A stretch of DNA of 64,000 bases. It comes from Vitellaria paradoxa. Lineage: Eukaryota; Streptophyta; Magnoliopsida; Ericales; Sapotaceae. Made by a program: the position numbers and the translations under genes. This document shows, in pieces, positions 46,537 to 58,130 of the stretch. A model generated the notes under the pieces. It was not told the origin of the DNA, did no database searches, and saw only the letters and a program-made list of their open reading frames with translations. Every line of letters starts with the position of its first letter. Within the stretch, counting starts at the first letter, position 1. The stretch is taken from NCBI GenBank assembly GCA_019916065.1, contig CM034237.1, positions 38,422,485 through 38,486,484 on the forward strand, written 5' to 3'.

Positions 46537-48894
46537 AACATTGCTAATCCCTAGCAATGCATGCAACTAGACCATGGACCACACAAATGTATGCTAGAAT
46601 ATCTCTGAATTGCAAATCTTTATTCAAATCATAACAAATTAACTCAAATCTAAGCTACCATGATGTCCATTTTCGTAGGAACACACGGCCACACTTAGCG
46701 TGTGTGGCAAGCCCTTTAAACCCTTCGGTTCCCCTTAGTGGACGAGTAAGGTCTCGTGAGTGTTTGCAGTGATGCCACCCACAAACATCTATGGTATGGT
46801 CTCAAGGTGTCAAAGAGTGATTAAGGTCAGCAACGAATCAAGTTCAAACTCAACATGTCACAAAACTTAAATATCATGTGTATTTCCCAAGTGCTAAGCA
46901 TGAATGCATGTACTATCAAAAATGGAAAAGCATGTGTGCAAAACAGTTGCATTTATTCAACAAGGTCTCAAGAGCATAATCGAAACTAAGTTTCAACTTC
47001 AAAAGCTCACAAGGTAGACCACTCATAGAAAGAAACTCACTCATTAAAGGTTCACTCATACCTATGAGCACATAATGCAATGCTCTCCTAGTTGCACACA
47101 ACCACACGAATAAGTGAGTGTATTGAATTGAGATTTCGAGTGGATAGCTCATATCAAAAAGTTTCAATGCCATGCAATAGATTACACCACACAACTCACA
47201 CAAGGCCACTACATGCACACACAAGAGTTGTTCACTTAGAATCCACTAGGTCTTTGATCCGGTTGTAACTTGGCCATGAGGTAATGGTTAAACAATAAAC
47301 GTGATGGAAATCAAAACACATGCCTTGGGATAAATATGCTCAAGTACACACGAGTCCCAAATTACCCATTTCCTTTTTATACCCTAACCAACAGCACGAA
47401 GCATATTCACAAACTTACAACCTACTTTTGGGACCTTTTAGCAACTGCACTACAAAGCATAAGTCCCACAACTGAATCAACAAAAGGAATAAGGAAATTT
47501 TTTTTTTTTTTTTAATGATGAAGAATGAACTATACAACGTATAAATTCTCATCCCAGCATTCATCCTCATTTGCATCTCTAAAGCTTACATTCCCAACCC
47601 CACATTCCTAACTTAGACTTTGAGGTATTTTCCTAGCCCAAGACATATACGGGTAAGGCTTAAAGTGTGTGAATGAGGTGTAAGGGATATCATATGAGAG
47701 GTGTGCCAAGAAGAGAAAATTTTAAATCACACACTTTATTGTAAAGCTTCAAGTTGGTTTCTAGGATAATGTCATATCAAGAAAGGACAAAAAGGCTCAA
47801 AATAGCAAAGAGGGCCTAGCATCATGTTCTAAGCTCACAAACAACTCATATGCGCCAAGTGACTACTCATGCAAGTGTGTGATGCAACTAGGGCATTGAA
47901 AACCAAAATAGAGAACAATTGAGCTGAAATAATGTGCAACCCCTCATGAAAAGAATAATGGCTCTAAAGCTCACCACTAGAGGGGTAAAAGTCTCCACCT
48001 AGTCCAAAGATGCTCCATTGACCAATGTTAGACAAAGTTCACTCTTAAACACATAAGTTCTTCCATGATAGCTAGAAATGCACATGATCATGACACACTC
48101 AACTTAAATTAAGTTTCCTATCAAAGCTTGAACAAGACTCATTCATCACTATCTCACTCAAATCCACAATCAACGAAACCAAAAAGGGCCAACGTGCAGG
48201 TACAAATGTGCTAAGTCAAGTATGTAAGCTCAAAGATGCTCAAAATTTGAAAAATTTGACAATTTTAGCACAAAGGGCTCATCATGCGAACTCTACCCCC
48301 CCCAACCTAAACTAATAGTGTCCTCAATGTGAGAACGAGGAAGCATAAGTGGGTCCGTAGTGTGCAAAGTGAGCATGATGATGATGAGCATAAAAAGCAA
48401 ACAATAAGTAACACATAAGCCAAACAGGCACCCAAAACAAGAATCCCCATAAGTAATAAAGAACACCCCCCAACCTAATTTCTACAGCACTTCCAACAGC
48501 AACCAACAACAGATATCCAAGTGTTATGCTCAAAATGTAGAAACAGAAGGTAAAAAGAGTAGATATTACCTCAAGAGCTTCCTTATTTGAAGAAAGGAAA
48601 AAAAAAAACTATACAAGAGAAAATGTTAGAAAGAAAATAAAAGGAAAATAAGACAAGAGAAAGAGTTAGTAGTGAACGTAAGAAATATAAGAAAACCAAA
48701 CGAAAGTAAACTACTACACCACAAAGAGTGTGTTGACTTGCATTAAAGAAAAAATAAAGAGAGTACAAAAGATCACCCTAAACCAACTCTAGCGGACACT
48801 CCAAAAAGAAAGTGTTAGGTCTATACACAGTGAACCACAAAACAGAGACCTAAACTAGCAACATAAGGTCAACATATCAAACTAGCCTAGCAAA
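46537..48894 (-). other. Long 3' untranslated region of the minus-strand Athila element
   Basis: About 2.4 kb between the extra ORF and the LTR, without a recognisable coding frame. Athila-type elements normally have such a stretch. A T-run lies at about 47499-47514. Confidence 0.55.
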
Positions 48895-50239
48895 CTACGA
48901 GCTTTCAGGGCGATCAAAATATGGGTCAGGAGGAGGTGGAGCAGTAGGACCCAAAGCAGAAAGAGCTACAAGGATCGAATCCAAAGTAGCACCATGAGAT
49001 TCCAATAATCGGCGCTGAGCAGCCTGCTCGCCCTCAATCCCAGCTAATGAGCCACAAATGGTAGGAAGCTCAGCCTCCACATGTTGCAAGCGAGCATCCA
49101 TACACTGAAGAACATCGCGCCGCCGAACTGGCGGGGGTGGACGTGGAGGTTCAGAAGTGACCGGTGGAGCTGTGAAAGTAGAGGATCCCACGGCAGAAGA
49201 AGAAATGGGCCGCGCAGTAGCGGGAGGATCCCGTAAGCACAACTGAGCTGTACTCCGGGCACCGGTGGACTCAGATATCATAACAGAAGGAAGAACAGTC
49301 CGAGCAGTGTCCTCCACAACCACCTCAAATTGCTCTATAATGCCAGTGAGGAGTCCACCAAAGGGTAGCATGGAACGTGCCGTAGTACTCACAGCCCGCT
49401 GAATGATGGTACCAAAGATCATAGAAGCAAGATCGATGGGAACTCCAGAGGCAATGGCATAAAGCAGTACAGCATGCTCTAGACTAACAGAATCATCATG
49501 CACCAATAGAAAATCTGACTGCCGGAAAGCTCATGAAGGACACGATATAGGGGACTTAATTTCTTCTTTGGAAATTGAGAAACAAAGCCCCAAGTCCGGT
49601 GAGAACTATCAGAAAGAGCATCGGCCAATGTATCCCAAGAAGGATAGGTCTCCTCAGAATAAGGGTAGCCAGGAGCCGCCACCCGTGCAAGATCGAGAAA
49701 TGAAGCGATAGTAGATGCCATGAGGCAAAAGCGTCGCCCACGTACCTTAACCAAAAGTTGCCGCTCACCTTCATCCGGTGCATACACCTTGACATTCGCA
49801 AAGAATTCCCGTACTAGCACTGGGTCAGCAGAAGCACGAAAAGACATAGCCTGAACCACCCCCTACTTGTGAAAATATCTCGAAGGGTAGGAAAGTGTGA
49901 CAATCGGATTCCTCGTTCACATAACACAGGCTTATGGCTCCAATAAGTCTCAAACTCCAATTGGCGAGTGAAATTCCTAAACCGATAGGAATCAAATGGT
50001 GGCTCATCTCCATCCTCACTCCTATGATCATTAGTATGAGAGTCCTCGGGAGAGGAGGACACCGCCTCCTCAGATGAAGAAGTATCATCCGCACTCTCAT
50101 TCTCCTCAGTGACAGCCATCTCTTCTTCCTTAGACGAAAAAGAGGGCGGAAGTGTAGGTTCATGACGCCTCTTAGATCGTCTAGCTTGAGAGGATTCCCC
50201 ACGCTCCTCAAGTTGGGCCTGCTTTCTATGTCTTCGCAT
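48895..50239 (-). pseudogene. Athila extra ORF (minus-strand element), two frameshifts
   Basis: Starts at 50239 (MRRHRKQAQLEERGESSQA), with a basic head and an acidic Ser/Glu region (EEAVSSSPEDSHTNDHRSED). The conserved block runs FRNFTRQLEFETYWSHKPVL ... ERGIRLSHF, then across a frameshift near 49860 VLVREFFANVKVYAPDEGE and LLVKVRGRRFCL (about 49810-49740), and after a second frameshift near 49500 VHDDSVSLEHAVLLYAIASG. The tail is Pro-rich with a helical end (VEAELPTICGSLAGIEGEQA). This matches the 'putative plant transposon protein' family of plant retroelements. No enzymatic motif or membrane segment is evident. Two single-base indels would account for the breaks; there are no other stops, so decay is slight. 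Confidence 0.75.
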
Positions 50240-51165
50240 GATTCAAGGGCAAGCTAAATATGCAGTCAAAAGGCTAACAAAGTATCACACAGCTCACTTT
50301 CAAGTATAACCCCCAATGCACACGCAAACAACTTAGGTGAAACAATATCTCAAACACTTGGTATACACTTTTGTTACACCAGCCTCCCATGCATTAAACA
50401 TAAGCCCACAACATCAAATGCATTCCTTGGAGAATCTAGAACATAAAACATTACTCACACTCCCATTTGGCCAACATAACATGGTTGAGGCAATTTCTCA
50501 AACACTTGGTAGACAACATTTAAGAACTCCCATCACAAAGAACTCATCCATCCCCAATCCTCCAAAATCAGCAAATTGAACCCAAAAATCATCAAATTGA
50601 ACCAAAAACCAAAACCAAATAGTATCACCCAAGCACCCAACACATATAGCTAACTTACCTCAACAAAAAGAGAACTCTTCTTCCATCCCCAAACACATAC
50701 CCACGCACAAAGAAAGAACCAAGTGAGAACTCCCCAGCCACGATCCAAAGAAAGAAGAAAATTTCATGGAATGATGGTCAAGATGGAGAGTAAGGCAAAG
50801 CCATTGATGGTGCTTCAAGTGTGAAGAAATCGGGTAAGGAGAAGACAAAAGAGTGTTTAGCCAAAAAGGGAGTGATATAAACTCATTGCCCAACGTGGGG
50901 TCACGTGACCCATTAAAGAGAAGCACATGCCCTACACGGGCGCCCATGGTTGGGCTCGGGTGCAAGACGGGCGCCCATAAAAAGTGAGGGTCGACTCTAA
51001 AAAGTTGAAATTTTTTTTTAAACAAAAGGGTCCTAAATGCTCGTATTTACACTCCCTAATCTAGACTCAAGACTTCTAAACAACACAAGCATCGAAAGCA
51101 AAACAAAACAAGACAAAGGAAAAACAAAAATACAGACACTATTTACAAATATGGACTTCAAAGCA
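50240..51165 (-). promoter_or_regulatory. Integrase-ORF3 spacer with palindromes and TATA-like box
   Basis: On the minus strand two GGGCGCCC words (about 50967 and 50937) are followed by TTATATCACTCCC (about 50870-50882) and a pyrimidine-rich leader to ORF3 at 50239. The same palindrome is clustered in this element's LTR upstream of its TATA box. I infer an internal promoter. Confidence 0.45.
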
Positions 51166-51849
51166 CTACTCAAAAGGAGGAGGATCGGTAAGTTCCCAAA
51201 TCTCAATCTCAACCACGAAATTCTCCAAGTATGGCTTGAGACGGTGGCCATTCACTTTGAAAGTAGTGTTGTTGCGTGGGTTATGCACCTCGCACACACC
51301 ATGCCCTAAAATAGAAGTGATGGTAAAAGGACCCGACCACCGAGACCTTAGCTTCCCAGGAAAGATATGTAACCTTGAGTTGTACAACAAGACTTTCTGG
51401 CCCACATGGAAGGATTTCCTAAGGATGTGCCTATCATGTAAATCCTTCATTTTAGCCTTGGCAATTTTTGCATTCTCGAAAGCATCATTTTTCAATTCGT
51501 CAAGTTCATTCAGTTGAAGCTTTCGAAGAATGCCGGCATCATCTAGACTCTCATTGAATTGTTCGATTGCCCAGTATGCTCGATGTTCCATCTCAACGAG
51601 TAGACGGCAAGCCTTGCCAAAGACAAGACGATAGGGAGACATGCCTAGAATAGTCTTATAAGCCGTACGATAAGCCCATAATGCATCAACTAGCTGCAAA
51701 GACCAATCCTTTCGTGTGGGGTTAACCGTTTTCTCAAGAATGCATTTTATCTCCCTAGTTACCAACTAAACCTGGCCACTATTTTGGGGGTGATAGGAAG
51801 TCCCCACCTTATGAGTTACACCATATCTACGCATTAAGATACCTACGGG
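51166..51849 (-). pseudogene. Athila integrase C-terminal half, cut by insertion
   Basis: From 51849 the frame reads PVGILMRRYGVTHKVGTSYH, then a TAG near 51768, then an open 199-residue stretch: [57 protein letters not shown] and the end [10 protein letters not shown]. It is closely similar to the plus-strand Athila integrase at 58590-59504. The plus-strand element starts exactly before the PVG codons, so the catalytic Asp residues are on the far side of the insertion. Confidence 0.9.
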
Positions 51850-53542
51850 TGATTGTACTATGAAAAGTACAATCATTAACCTTAATTAGTGATTTGTTAG
51901 GTGGATCTATATCTTAAAAAGATGCATTCATGAGGAATTCTTGTGATTTGCGGGTGTTTGGGACTAAAATGGATGAAGTTGGGCTAAATTGGATGAAATC
52001 AAGAAGTTGGTTCGAACACATGTTTGAACCAACTGTTGTTCAAACCAATGTTCTAACCACAGAAGGCAAACCAGAAAAAGTTGCAGCAGAATTTGGCTAA
52101 GTGTTGGGAAAAGTAGTTCTAACCAATGTTCAAATCATAGGTTGTTTGAACCTTGGTTAGAACAAAAGAAGCCAAGTGTAGACCAACAAGTGCTGAATTT
52201 GACTAAGGCAAAGTGGTTCGAGCCTTTGTTTAAACCACATGTGGTTTGAACCTTGGTTCGATCAACAGAAGGGTGAAAAGTTGCAGAGCTCAAAAATTTC
52301 TAAGTCCAAGACTTTGGTTCGAAACCTTGTTCGAACCAACCCTTGTTCAAACATTGGTTCGATCAACAGAAGCTGTGCAAGGTTCAACTGGAAGAAAATT
52401 TTCTAAGTCCCAGACTTTGGTTCGAACCCTTGTTCGAACCAACCTTGGTTCAAACACTGGTTCGATCAACAGAGGCTGTGCAAGGTCTAATTGGAGTGAG
52501 ATTTGACTAAGTCCTAGAAATTGGTTCGAACCCTTGTTCGAACCAATCAGTCTGTTCGAACCTTTGTTCGAACCAACCTGCAATTCGAGGATCCTGAAAT
52601 TCAGCTTTTGAGAAATGGGCAATTATGTACTTTTACATGTTATATTTCATATATATATGTACGAAGGAGGTCGTTTAAGAGATAGACAAATTCATTTTTT
52701 TCAGTTAAGCTTTCCTTTTAGAGAGAGAGAATTGTAGAGAGAGAAAGTGTATTCATCTTCAATTTCTTGAAGTTTTGTAGCAGATTTTCAGTTTTATGAA
52801 TGGATTTACTTCAATTTCTACTGTTTTCTTTTTCCATTATGTTCGAGTAGACTTCTCTCTTGGATTCAAGGTAAGTTTCGTAGTTGATTTGCAAGAATTT
52901 CAAGGTAATGGGCTTAATGTTGAAATCTTATGTGTTAAAAGAAGAATCTATGTTTGATTTGAATTGATTATTGAATTTTGAGTTGAGATTTCAATTGAAC
53001 TCCAATTTTGTATGGTTTATGGCTTTTACTTATAGATTTCTATATAGAATTATCATGCCTTTCTCTTGGATTTGTATGGTAATTGCTATTCTTAGGATTT
53101 ATATGTAAGAACTATAAGCTATGCATATTAGGTGTTTGATTTGAATTCTCAGTAGAATTTTGTTCTTAATTTCTTATTCAAATCAGATTTGGATTGTTCT
53201 AAGTGGTTTTATATTTAGAATATCTTTTGATCTACCCTTTTTAGGTGTAGAATCCTTGGAATTTATTGTTAATCACTATGAGCTTGTTTTGGATCCAAGG
53301 TTTTCTTAAATTTGTTTCTAAAAACATTTTATCCAAACAACCATTTCTAAAACCAAATTGAATCTCTATCGTTCATTGTGGGGTTGAAAATTTGTCTAAA
53401 ACCTTTTCCTAGAATTGTTTGTTCACTAATTTTTACTAAGGCTCTCTGTGGACACGATCCGGTTCTCACCGATTATTGTGCTTCAATAGACACTCTGCAC
53501 TTGGGGTCGAGCCAATATTGATACATTGGAATCGAGCAAGCA
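51850..53542 (+). mobile_element. 5' LTR of the plus-strand Athila element
   Basis: Starts TGATTGTACT, itself half of a 26-bp palindrome (51850-51875), and ends AAGCA five bases before the primer site. Repeats of about 115 bp at 52010-52600 carry GGTTCGAACC words, often paired as TTGGTTCGAAC ... GTTCGAACCAA. A TATA-like run is at about 52650-52660, followed by a GA-rich leader (52720-52755). Confidence 0.8.
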
Positions 53543-53547
53543 CTTTT

Positions 53548-53565
53548 TGGCGCCGTTGCCGGGGA
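53548..53565 (+). other. tRNA-Asp-type primer binding site
   Basis: TGGCGCCGTTGCCGGGGA is the primer site well known from Athila-type elements, complementary to the 3' end of tRNA-Asp. Confidence 0.9.
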
Positions 53566-53771
53566 GCCTTAAGCAACGGTGATCGACGATACTTACCAAA
53601 AACAAAAAAAACGGTGATCGACGATCTTGGGAAGTTTGGGCAGATTCATCCTCACTACCATTTCCAACGACAAATTGCACACTTGTTGGGTAATCTCGTT
53701 TCATCTTTTCCATTTTCATTAGTAGTTTTTGATTTGAAATAGGCTAGCATTGGTAAAGACTCACAAATTGC

Positions 53772-55650
53772 TTGTGCTTGTGCATTTGTTGCATTTTGTG
53801 CATACATCTTAGGTCCGGTCGGATTGTTCAATCAATTTCGCATCCACAACCTCAACCTATAGAGGAATTCATTGAGTTTTCATTGACTTCATCATCTACA
53901 CCACAATCACCATCATCATCATCTGTTTCTACTGATTTAGCGCATTTAATGGAAAATTTGGGAGACAATGGGCAAGATGGCCATGTGGCCATAGCTCCTT
54001 TAGATGCACGACCATTGAGGGAGTTGTTGCACCCCGTGCGACAAACTACCCCTTCTTGCATAATTCTTCCTCTAAATCAGAGGAATTTCACTTTTAAGCC
54101 TGGCACAATACAATTGTTACCCACATTTCATGGCATGGATTTGGAAAACCCATACACATACATGAAAGAGTTTGAGGATGTGTGTGCCACTTGCATGGAT
54201 CAAAATGTGAGCGAAGACATTGTAAGGTTGCGGTTGTTTCCATTTTCTTTGAAGGATAAGGCCAAAATATGGCTCAATTCTTTAAGACCTCGCTCCATTG
54301 GCACATGGAGAGAAATGCAAGCTGAATTTTTGAAAAAGTATTTTCCAGCTCACAGAACATTAATGATGCAAAAAACAAATCATGAATTTTTCATGTCAAC
54401 CGGGTGAGTCATTTTTTCATGCATGGGAGAGGTTTAAAGATTTATGTAATGCATGTCCTCATCATGGATTTCCAATTTGGCGGTTGTGTAGTTTTTTCTA
54501 TGATGCATTGCCATCTGAGCACAAACAGTTAGTGGGTACCATGAGTAATGGCCAATTTCTTGATAAGTCAGCTGAAGAAGCCTATGAGTTTTTGGAGAAG
54601 TTGGCTGAAAATACCAAATCTTGGGAGGTAACATCACCTTCACCTTTAGAGTCTAGAAGAGTCCAAGCACAATCTAGTGGGAAATTAAGATTGAGTGAAA
54701 ATGACGATTTGAGTGCTAGGATAGCTTCTCTCACCAGGAAGGTAGAGTTACTTGAGACAAAGAAGGTGAACATGATAAGTGAAAGGGAAGTGAGATGTGT
54801 CATTTGTGAGGTACCTGACCATAGCACTGATGAATGCCCCACGGTTCCAGCTTTCAAAGAAGTTTTGTATGGGCAAACTTCGAACACAAACACCTCACAC
54901 AATTTCCCTAAGCCATACTCCAGTCAAACTCAAGCTCAGCCAGGACATCCTCCCCTTCCTAACCAATATCACCCTGGGTTGAGAAATTATCCCAATTTTT
55001 CATGGAGGAATGATTCATCTAGTGCACCCTACCCCCCACAATTCAATTCAAACCCTTCTCAAGGTCAACCACAAGGTCCATCTTCTAGTTCCTTCCAACC
55101 TCAATATAGGAAGTCATCATTAGAGGATACCCTTCAGCAGTTTATGCAAGGTCAAATTGGTATTAACAATCAAACTGCTAAGAATCAAGAGCAAACCAAT
55201 AGGGCCATTGAGGATATTAGGAACCAATTGACCAAGCTCATTCAAAGTAGAGTCAAACTGAAAAGGGTAGATTGCCTTCACAAACCATCCAGAACCCTCA
55301 GGGTCAAGTTCATATGGGAGAGACTTTAGGTGAGAAATCAACCCATGAACATGTGCAAGCAATCACTACATTGAGGAGTGGGAGGATAGTCGAAAAACCA
55401 GATGATCCGAGGTTGTTGAGGGTTAATGATAAAGAGGGAATGGTTTATGGTGAAAAAGGGGAGAGTAGTGAACAAGGAGAGAGTAGAATAGAAAAGCAGA
55501 AGAAGTGATGATGAAGGAAAGAGAAATGATGATGATGTGGTGGAAGAAGTTGTGAGAAATGAGAGAAATGAGAAAATGAAAAAGAACAAGGTTGAGAAGA
55601 ATAAGGATGAGAATAAAGAGAGAGAACAAGTTGTAGGTTTCCAACCCTGA
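53772..55650 (+). pseudogene. Athila gag (plus-strand element), frameshifted
   Basis: The likely start is near 53949 (MENLGDNGQDGH) or an upstream ATG at 53772. The core is NPYTYMKEFEDVCATCMDQN, LFPFSLKDKAKIWLNSL and WREMQAEFLKKYFP (54150-54350). After an indel near 54385 in an A-run comes GESFFHAWERFKDLCNACPH (54403). The zinc knuckle CVICEVPDHSTDEC (54797-54838) fits CX2CX4HX4C. A Gln/Pro/Ser-rich stretch follows, then an indel near 55250, and VQAITTLRSGRIVEK (about 55350), a word common to Athila gags. A TGA is at about 55648. The protein would form the particle. Confidence 0.88.
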
Positions 55651-56500
55651 CCACCTTTTCCAAGCCAATTGAGCAAGTCAAAGAAAGAGTTGTTAAACTC
55701 TGAAATTTTTGAGGTTTTTAAGCAAGTAAGGATCAACCTACCCTTATTAGATGCCATCAAACAAGTTCCATCTTACTCCAAGTTCTTAAAAGACCTTTGT
55801 ACTGTTAAGAGGAGGGTTAGTGTCAAGGAAAAGGCTTTCATGGCAGAACAAGTTAGTGCCATTCTTCAATATAAGACCCCACCAAAGTACAATGACCCAG
55901 GGTGCCCTACCATAGCATGTCATAGGTGAGCACAAGGTGAAACAAGCCCTACTAGACTTAGGAGCTAGTGTCAACCTTCTCCCTTACACAGTTTATCAAC
56001 AGTTGGGTTTGGGGGAACTTAAGCCGACTAGAGTGACCTTGCAATTAGCTGATAGGTCGGTTAAGATTCCTAGGGGCATTTTGGAGGATGTGCTCATCCA
56101 AGTTGATAAGTTTTGTTATCCTATGGACTTTATTGTTTTGGACACTCAGCCTACTCCCCAAGGTTCCATTCCACCCGTTCCTTGTCATTTTAGGAAGACC
56201 CTTCCTAGCAACCACTAATGTTGTCATCAATTGTAGGAATGGTCTTATGAAAATCTCCTTTGGGAATTTGACAGTTGAGATGAACATCTTTAGAGTTGCT
56301 AAGCAACCCATGGAGGAAGAGGAGGATATAAGAGAGGTGGACTTGATTCAGACAGTTACAGAGGAATATGTTGAGAGGGAGTTTGTTGGTGATCCTTTGG
56401 AGAAGGCATTGACATTAGGAGATGGAAAAGATTATAGGGATGAGGTTGATGATGAAGATGTCTTGGAGGTGTTGAATTGGTTAGATAGTGCACCCATCAT
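55651..56500 (+). pseudogene. Athila protease region (plus-strand element)
   Basis: A lead segment KKELLNSEIFEVFKQVRINL (55681) and VPSYSKFLKDLCTVKRR precede the protease. After an indel near 55915 the catalytic block is ALLDLGASVNLLPYTVYQQL (55946), with the D-L-G form usual in Athila, then LADRSVKIPRGILEDVL and, after an indel near 56165, LVILGRPFLATTNVVINCRN (56190). It would process the Gag-Pol precursor. The frames are otherwise free of stops. Confidence 0.85.
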
Positions 56501-58130
56501 GTCTATAGAGCAGTCTGACCAATCTATAGAAAACCTTGCCCCAAACATGGTCAACCCTGGATCCTCCATTGTCAAGCCACCCAAGCCTGATAGGAAACCT
56601 CTTCCTAGTGAGCTTAAATATGCATTTTTAGGAGAGGAAGAGTCATACCCAGTGGTCATATCTTCTCAGCTTACTAAGGACCAAGAAGAAAAGCTAGTAG
56701 AGATGTTGAAAAGACACAAGAAGGCACTAGGTTGGACAATAGCAGACCTTCATGGGATTAGCCCACTCATTTGCACACACTCCATTTATCTAGAGGAGGG
56801 GGCTAAACCAGTGAGACAACCTCAGAGGAGGTTGAATCCTAACATGAAGGAGGTAGTTAAAGGAGAAGTCATTAATCTCCTAGATGCTGGATCATATATC
56901 CCATTTCTGATTCTCAATGGGTGAGTCCTACCCAGGTTGTTCCAAAGAAGTCTGGAGTTAAGGTTGTTAAGAATGAGAGCAATGAACTTGTGCCCACTAG
57001 GATTCAGACAGGGTGGCGCATGTGCATTGACTATAGGAAGTTAAATGCCGTGACTAGGAAAGACCACTTCCCCTTGCCCTTTATTGATCAGGTCTTAGAG
57101 AGGGTAGCTGGACAACCATTTTATTGCTTTCTCGATGGATATTCTGGATATAACCAAATCGAGATAGCCCTTGAGGATCAAGAAAAGACAATTCACATGT
57201 CCTTTTGGTACATTTGCTTACCGGCGCATGCCTTTTGGTTTGTGTAATGCGCCGGCCACATTTCAAAGGTGCATGATGAGTATTTTTAGTGATTTTGTAG
57301 AGAAGTTTCTTGAGGTATTCATGGATGATTTCACTGTGTATGGGAGTGATTTGAGGCATGTTTGAGGAATCTAGAAAAGGTGTTAACAAAGTGTGAAGAG
57401 AAAAATCTAGTGTTGAATTGGGAGAAATGTCACTTCATGGTGACACAAGGTATTGTCCTAGGCCATGTTGTTTCTTCTAGGGGTATTGAAGTAGATAAGG
57501 CTAAGGTAGAAATCATTCAAAAGCTTCCAACCCCGAGGTGTGTGAAAGATGTGAGTTCATTTCTCGGCCATGCAGGGTTCTATAGGAGGTTCATTGCATC
57601 TTTTAGTGCTATAGCCCGACCATTGTGTAACCTTCTAGTTCATGATGCACCTTTTGATTGGACCCTTGAGTGTCAGGCTGCATTTGAGAAATTGAAGGGG
57701 CTACTCACCTCAGCTCCTATCATTCAGACACCTGACTGGACTTTGCCTTTCGAATTGATGTGTGATGCCAGTGATTGTGCCATAGGTGCAGTCTTGGGCC
57801 AAAGGAAAGATAAAAGAGCTTATGTATTATACTATGCCAGCAAGTCCCTTAGTGACACCCAAAAGAATTACACCACAACTGAAAAGGAGTTATTGGCAGT
57901 AGTATATGCACTAGATAAGTTTAGGTCTTATTTGATTGGCTCACATGTCATAGTTTACACAGATCATGCTGCCCTTAAATACCTCCTCACCAAACAAGAC
58001 TCCAAGCCTAGGCTAATTAGATGGATTCTATTGCTTCAGGAGTTTGATTTAGAGATTAAGGATAAACGGGGGGTATGAAAATGTGGTAGCAGATCATCTT
58101 TCTAGACTTCCTCAACAGGACTTGATAGCT
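56501..58130 (+). pseudogene. Athila reverse transcriptase and RNase H (plus-strand element)
   Basis: After KKALGWTIADLHGISPLICT (56722) and an indel near 56900 come GWRMCIDYRKLNAVTRKDHF (57012) and FLDGYSGYNQIEIALED (57129). Indels near 57190 and 57360 flank FGLCNAPATFQRCMM and the catalytic FMDD (57318-57329). Then [20 protein letters not shown], and RNase H with [16 protein letters not shown] (57758), [16 protein letters not shown] (57880) and [11 protein letters not shown] (57955). All catalytic Asp/Glu residues that I can check are present. Only indels break the frame. Confidence 0.9.

Larger units (their letters stand above)
44868..51849 (-). mobile_element. Athila-type Ty3/gypsy retrotransposon, 3' part
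   Basis: On the minus strand: integrase C-terminal half, a spacer, the extra ORF, a long 3' untranslated region, a purine tract and the 3' LTR. The 5' part is displaced by the plus-strand element that starts at 51850, inside the integrase gene. The missing part (gag to integrase core) should lie to the right of the window, after the plus-strand element. Confidence 0.85.

Noticed and set aside
48280..48480. Repeated GGTTGGGGGG words as G-quadruplex or telomere-like sequence
   Set aside because: They are scattered single G-runs like the Athila purine tract, not a tandem G-rich array.
55338..55760. Minus-strand frames with Ser/Phe/Leu-rich hydrophobic sequence
   Set aside because: They are the reverse of the charged, GA-rich gag-protease linker of the plus-strand Athila element.
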